Part shown: in pieces, positions 61,625 to 64,000 of the stretch | Layout: the number at the start of each line of letters is the position of its first letter | How positions within the stretch are numbered: the stretch's first letter is position 1 | Assembly (NCBI GenBank): GCA_013388685.1 | Contig: JACAET010000031.1 | Location: 124,001-188,000, forward strand | Source of the DNA: Chloroflexota bacterium | Lineage (GTDB): Bacteria > Chloroflexota > Anaerolineae > Anaerolineales > Villigracilaceae | DNA length: 64,000 bases | Direction of reading: 5' to 3' | Made by a program: the position numbers and the translations under genes | The notes under the pieces: generated by a model | Seen by the model: the letters and a program-made list of their open reading frames with translations, nothing else | What the model was told of the DNA's origin: nothing | The model's database searches: none

Positions 61625-61852
61625 TCAGTTCCAGCCGCCTGTCCTTTGGCGGTTGCGGATTTCGTCCATGAGAGCGTCGAGCATCTCCACGTAGGAGGCG
61701 CGGTTGACCGGTCCCTGCAGAGTCGCCTTATCTTCGAGACGTTGGAGCAGGTATACCACCCATGAAAGCCAGGTGCGCGGGTTATCGTCGGCTTCGATGA
61801 TTTTTCCAACCGAATCATTGAGCGAATCGCGGATATTGTCTTCTTTGCTCAT
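61625..61852 (-). CDS. Small hypothetical protein
   Basis: 75 residues, acidic and helical (MSKEDNIRDSLNDSVGKIIE, VVYLLQRLEDKATLQG). CAGGAG precedes the ATG. No family recognised. It lies upstream of the GDPD gene on the same strand (30 nt). Confidence 0.55.
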   Translation of the reverse strand: MSKEDNIRDSLNDSVGKIIEADDNPRTWLSWVVYLLQRLEDKATLQGPVNRASYVEMLDALMDEIRNRQRTGGWN

Positions 61853-62114
61853 GGTTACAACTCCTGAAATGAGACGAAGTTCGACTTTATTGTAGCACGT
61901 GCAAATCGGGCGATGTCAGGCGAGTCAATTATACAACCGCCGTCGAACGCTCCCGCGCAAACAGGCTGACCGACATGCAAAGAGACTTCCGAATTTTTCA
62001 TGAATTCGGAAGTCTCTCTTTTGTTTGTGGCTTCACTTTAAGCGCGATGGTACCCGTTTGTCAAGTAATCGGTCAAAAAATCATTTGGATTTCTAAAAAC
62101 ACACGATTGAACTC
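61853..62114. terminator. Intergenic region with a 15-bp hairpin after speE
   Basis: AGAGACTTCCGAATT (61981-61995) / AATTCGGAAGTCTCT (62003-62017), a 15-bp perfect stem, followed by CTTTTG on the plus strand and CTTTGC on the minus, a plausible speE terminator. A TATAAT-containing stretch near 61930 on the minus strand could serve the 61852 gene. No gene seen. Confidence 0.65.
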
Positions 62115-62945
62115 TTAGCCATACAACTCTTTCCTGAAAAACTCGGGCAGGGCAAACGCCGCCTTGTGAACCTCAGGGTTGAAATATTTATTTTCCCCGG
62201 GCGGATAGGGTGTTTTCAGCCCCTCGGTCCAGGGCGTATTCGAGACGTACATGAAACCAATGCCGCCGCCGGGGTAGGTGGGAATGTTGGCGTAATAATA
62301 TGCCGGGTTCTTGACCAGTCCCTTTGCCGCTTTGTAAATTTGCTTGATCAACTCCGTATCGAAGAAGGGTTGTTCACATTGCGTTGCTGCAGCGCCGCCG
62401 GGCGCCAGCGCGCGCACCATCAACTTGTAAAACTCGTCCGAGAACAACCGCTCTGCCATGCCGATGGGGTCGGTGGTGTCGGAAATGATCACATCGAATT
62501 GACCGGGGTTTTCTTCGAGGTAGCCAAAAGCGTCCCGAATGAGCAGTTTGGCGCGTGGATCCACCCAGGGGTCCCCGAAAGAGGCGGCGAAGTGTTCGCG
62601 TGAAAGTTCCACCACGCGGCGGTCCAATTCGCAAACCGCCGCCTCTTCCACGGAGGGGTATCGCAGCACTTGCTGTAGTGAGCCGCCATCCCCGCCGCCG
62701 ACGATGAGGACGCGCTTGGGCTGCCCCACTGCCAGCATCGGCACATGGACGATCATCTCGTGGTAGCCCATGTTATCGCGCTCGGTCAGCTGGATGATGC
62801 CGTCCAGAACCATCGTTTTGCCAAAGAACTCCGTTTCGAGGAGTTGCAGATGCTGATATTGCGTCTGCTCATCGGCAAGGATGTGTTTGACGCGCAGGCT
62901 TTTGCGGTAATAGGGGTGTAGTTCTTCTGTGAACCAGATGCTCAT
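62115..62945 (-). CDS. speE: Spermidine synthase (polyamine aminopropyltransferase)
   Basis: 276 residues. N-terminal HYRKSLRV-like beta hairpin, then VLIVGGGDGGSLQQVLRYPS (decarboxy-SAM-binding), VCELDRRVVELSREHF, YDVIISDTTDP-like segment FDVIISDTTDPIGMAERLFS, and the substrate Tyr/Asp-rich end. Transfers aminopropyl from decarboxylated SAM to putrescine. Six nt downstream of speD, its supplier of decarboxylated SAM. Confidence 0.96.
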   Translation of the reverse strand: MSIWFTEELHPYYRKSLRVKHILADEQTQYQHLQLLETEFFGKTMVLDGIIQLTERDNMGYHEMIVHVPMLAVGQPKRVLIVGGGDGGSLQQVLRYPSVEEAAVCELDRRVVELSREHFAASFGDPWVDPRAKLLIRDAFGYLEENPGQFDVIISDTTDPIGMAERLFSDEFYKLMVRALAPGGAAATQCEQPFFDTELIKQIYKAAKGLVKNPAYYYANIPTYPGGGIGFMYVSNTPWTEGLKTPYPPGENKYFNPEVHKAAFALPEFFRKELYG

Positions 62946-62950
62946 ATCGC

Positions 62951-63334
62951 TTACACTGCCACAGCCAAGGATGTTTCGATTTCGGCATCGCGATCTATTT
63001 TACGCAGAGAGAATTTATCTGCGCCGAACGCCTCTTTGATGCGCAGGATGAGCGGCATCATGTCCTTGCCAAGTTCGCAGGTAAAGAGGTCAATGGCGCA
63101 ATAGCCGTATTCGGGCCAGGCATGCAGGCTGGCATGCGACTCTGCGAGGAGCAAAAAACAGGTAAAGCCATGCGGGCTAAACTTGTACAAGCCCTCATCC
63201 ACAACCGTCAAGCCGCTTTCACGCACGGCTTGCGCAAACAGCGAGTAAGACCGCTCGCTATCCAGGAGAATCTCCTGGTTGCAGTTGGAGAGATCAAAGA
63301 TATAATGCTCTCCCAGTTTCAAAGTCGCGTTCAC
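62951..63334 (-). CDS. speD: S-adenosylmethionine decarboxylase proenzyme
   Basis: 127 residues from a GTG at 63334 preceded by CGGAGG. The prokaryotic class proenzyme self-cleaves at the Glu-Ser bond in LAESHASLHAWPEYGYCA (new pyruvoyl Ser), followed by FTCELGKDM. It supplies decarboxylated SAM to speE, the adjacent gene. Size fits the short bacterial type. Confidence 0.96.
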   Translation of the reverse strand: MNATLKLGEHYIFDLSNCNQEILLDSERSYSLFAQAVRESGLTVVDEGLYKFSPHGFTCFLLLAESHASLHAWPEYGYCAIDLFTCELGKDMMPLILRIKEAFGADKFSLRKIDRDAEIETSLAVAV

Positions 63335-63567
63335 TCACACCTCCGGTGTTAAAAAGATAAAGAACCCATCCGAAGGCACGAACTTTTTACTTCAAGCCGA
63401 TCCACAGGATGTATGCCCTGAGTAACGGACGAAGCGCCTTCGAACAGACTCTGGTGGCGCATTTATACTACGTCCTGCTGTGTTGTCAATCGTTTGAATG
63501 TCACAAAAAACCGTCCCGAAGATTCGCTCTGACAGGACGGTTCGCGTCCTGCACTATAATCCAACCG
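63335..63567 (+). promoter_or_regulatory. Divergent intergenic region with leaderless -10 box of hemW
   Basis: TATAAT at 63555-63560 is 7 nt before the hemW ATG at 63568. A TGACAG at 63530 gives a long 19-nt spacer. The rest carries the speD ribosome site near 63340 and no other recognisable feature. Confidence 0.55.
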
Positions 63568-64000
63568 ATGCGTTACTCCCTCTACGTTCACATCCCTTTT
63601 TGCACGCACCGCTGCGCCTACTGCGACTTCAACACCTACGCCGGGCAGGAAGCCCTCATCCCTGCCTACGTGGACGCGCTTTGCAAAGAAATCGAATTTG
63701 TGGGATCGCGCCTCCCCTCTCCTTTCAGGAGAGGGGCTGGGGGTGAGGAGGTTCACACCATTTTCTTCGGCGGAGGGACGCCCTCGCTTCTTTCCCCGCC
63801 GCAATTTGACTCTATTTTCAAGAGCATTCGCTCCGCCTTTGCCCTGACCTCCGACCCCGAAATCACACTCGAAGCCAACCCTGGCACGGTCTCGTATGAA
63901 GCATTGTGCCAACTGCGGGAAATTGGTTTCAACCGTCTCAGTTTCGGAGTTCAATCGGCGAACGCCTTTGAGTTAAGAATGCTCGAACGCACGCACGACT
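63568..64000 (+). CDS. hemW: HemW-like radical SAM protein, 3'-truncated by the window
   Basis: Starts MRYSLYVHIPFCTHRCAYCD, with the 4Fe-4S motif CxxxCxYC. Then YVDALCKEIEF, FFGGGTPSLL (GGGTPS), EANPGTV and RLSFGVQSANAFELRMLERTH. HemW is a heme chaperone related to coproporphyrinogen oxidase-like enzymes (family knowledge). Between IEF and VHTIFFGGG, residues VGSRLPSPFRRGAGGEE are encoded by a palindromic repeat (63709-63752), an in-frame insertion. The gene continues beyond the window. Confidence 0.9.
   Translation, partial: MRYSLYVHIPFCTHRCAYCDFNTYAGQEALIPAYVDALCKEIEFVGSRLPSPFRRGAGGEEVHTIFFGGGTPSLLSPPQFDSIFKSIRSAFALTSDPEITLEANPGTVSYEALCQLREIGFNRLSFGVQSANAFELRMLERTHD
63709..63752. repeat. 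Palindromic repeat inserted in frame in hemW
   Basis: CCCCTCTCCT (about 63714-63723) and AGGAGAGGGG (63727-63736) form a perfect stem, followed by CTGGGGGTGAGGAGG. Reading frame is intact. Confidence 0.75.

Overview
The window is a GC-rich, densely packed bacterial chromosome segment of ordinary metabolic and regulatory genes. It has no phage, plasmid, complete insertion sequence or CRISPR array. The inferred source is an uncultured Chloroflexota bacterium of the Anaerolineae type. The basis is the protein style (ELWxxDGT/LysM lipoproteins, GNGNGKG-tailed secreted proteins, glutaredoxin-DUF2085, Pcs-like transferase), dispersed palindromic repeats of the AGGTT/AACCT and CTCCCC/GGGGAG kinds, a T-box leader, and a tRNA without encoded CCA. 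This placement was not tested by any search.

Layout. 1-4.4 kb: end of trmI, a zinc-ribbon protein, a Nudix hydrolase, and a convergent large lipoprotein. 4.5-8.7 kb: an orphan Flp pilin, a lytic transglycosylase and an aminotransferase. 8.8-12.7 kb: a minus-strand cluster (DUF167, YggT, YggS, YfiH/PgeF, glutaredoxin-DUF2085, CcdA). 12.9-17.4 kb: L,D-transpeptidase, esterase, patatin, CBS protein and FdhD. 17.4-21.5 kb: a small Cys protein, GH13 glucosidase, cytochrome-b5-like protein, LysM protein and TerC. 21.8-28.2 kb (plus): enolase, metG and a proton-pumping pyrophosphatase. 28.3-33.5 kb: a GT-C-like membrane protein and mutS, divergent from gpmA. 33.6-37.7 kb: a STAS/anti-sigma kinase/PP2C partner-switching module. 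37.9-42.5 kb: YqhQ-like DUF1385, M20 dipeptidase, peptide-binding protein and SecG. 42.5-47.8 kb (plus): PHP phosphoesterase, a P-loop kinase, a YqeC-MocA fusion, a second MocA, PlsC and a secreted protein. 47.8-52.4 kb: GNAT, Pcs-like transferase and ileS with a T-box. 52.8-63.3 kb: GH36 galactosidase, pterin dehydratase, a histidine kinase/response regulator/HD-GYP cluster, tRNA-Gln, a TolB-like propeller, a glycerophosphodiesterase and speED. 63.6 kb to the end: start of hemW.

Expression signals are unusually readable. Several genes have a sigma-70-type promoter whose -10 box ends exactly 6-7 nt before the ATG, which implies leaderless mRNAs. The most intriguing unit lies before metG. A consensus promoter drives a leaderless 30-residue peptide with five internal Met and three Trp codons. 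It is followed by an intrinsic terminator and a competing hairpin, which has the geometry of a Met-sensing attenuator. ileS, the other tRNA synthetase here, has a T-box. Palindromic repeats have also entered coding sequence in frame in two genes (yqeC-mocA and hemW).
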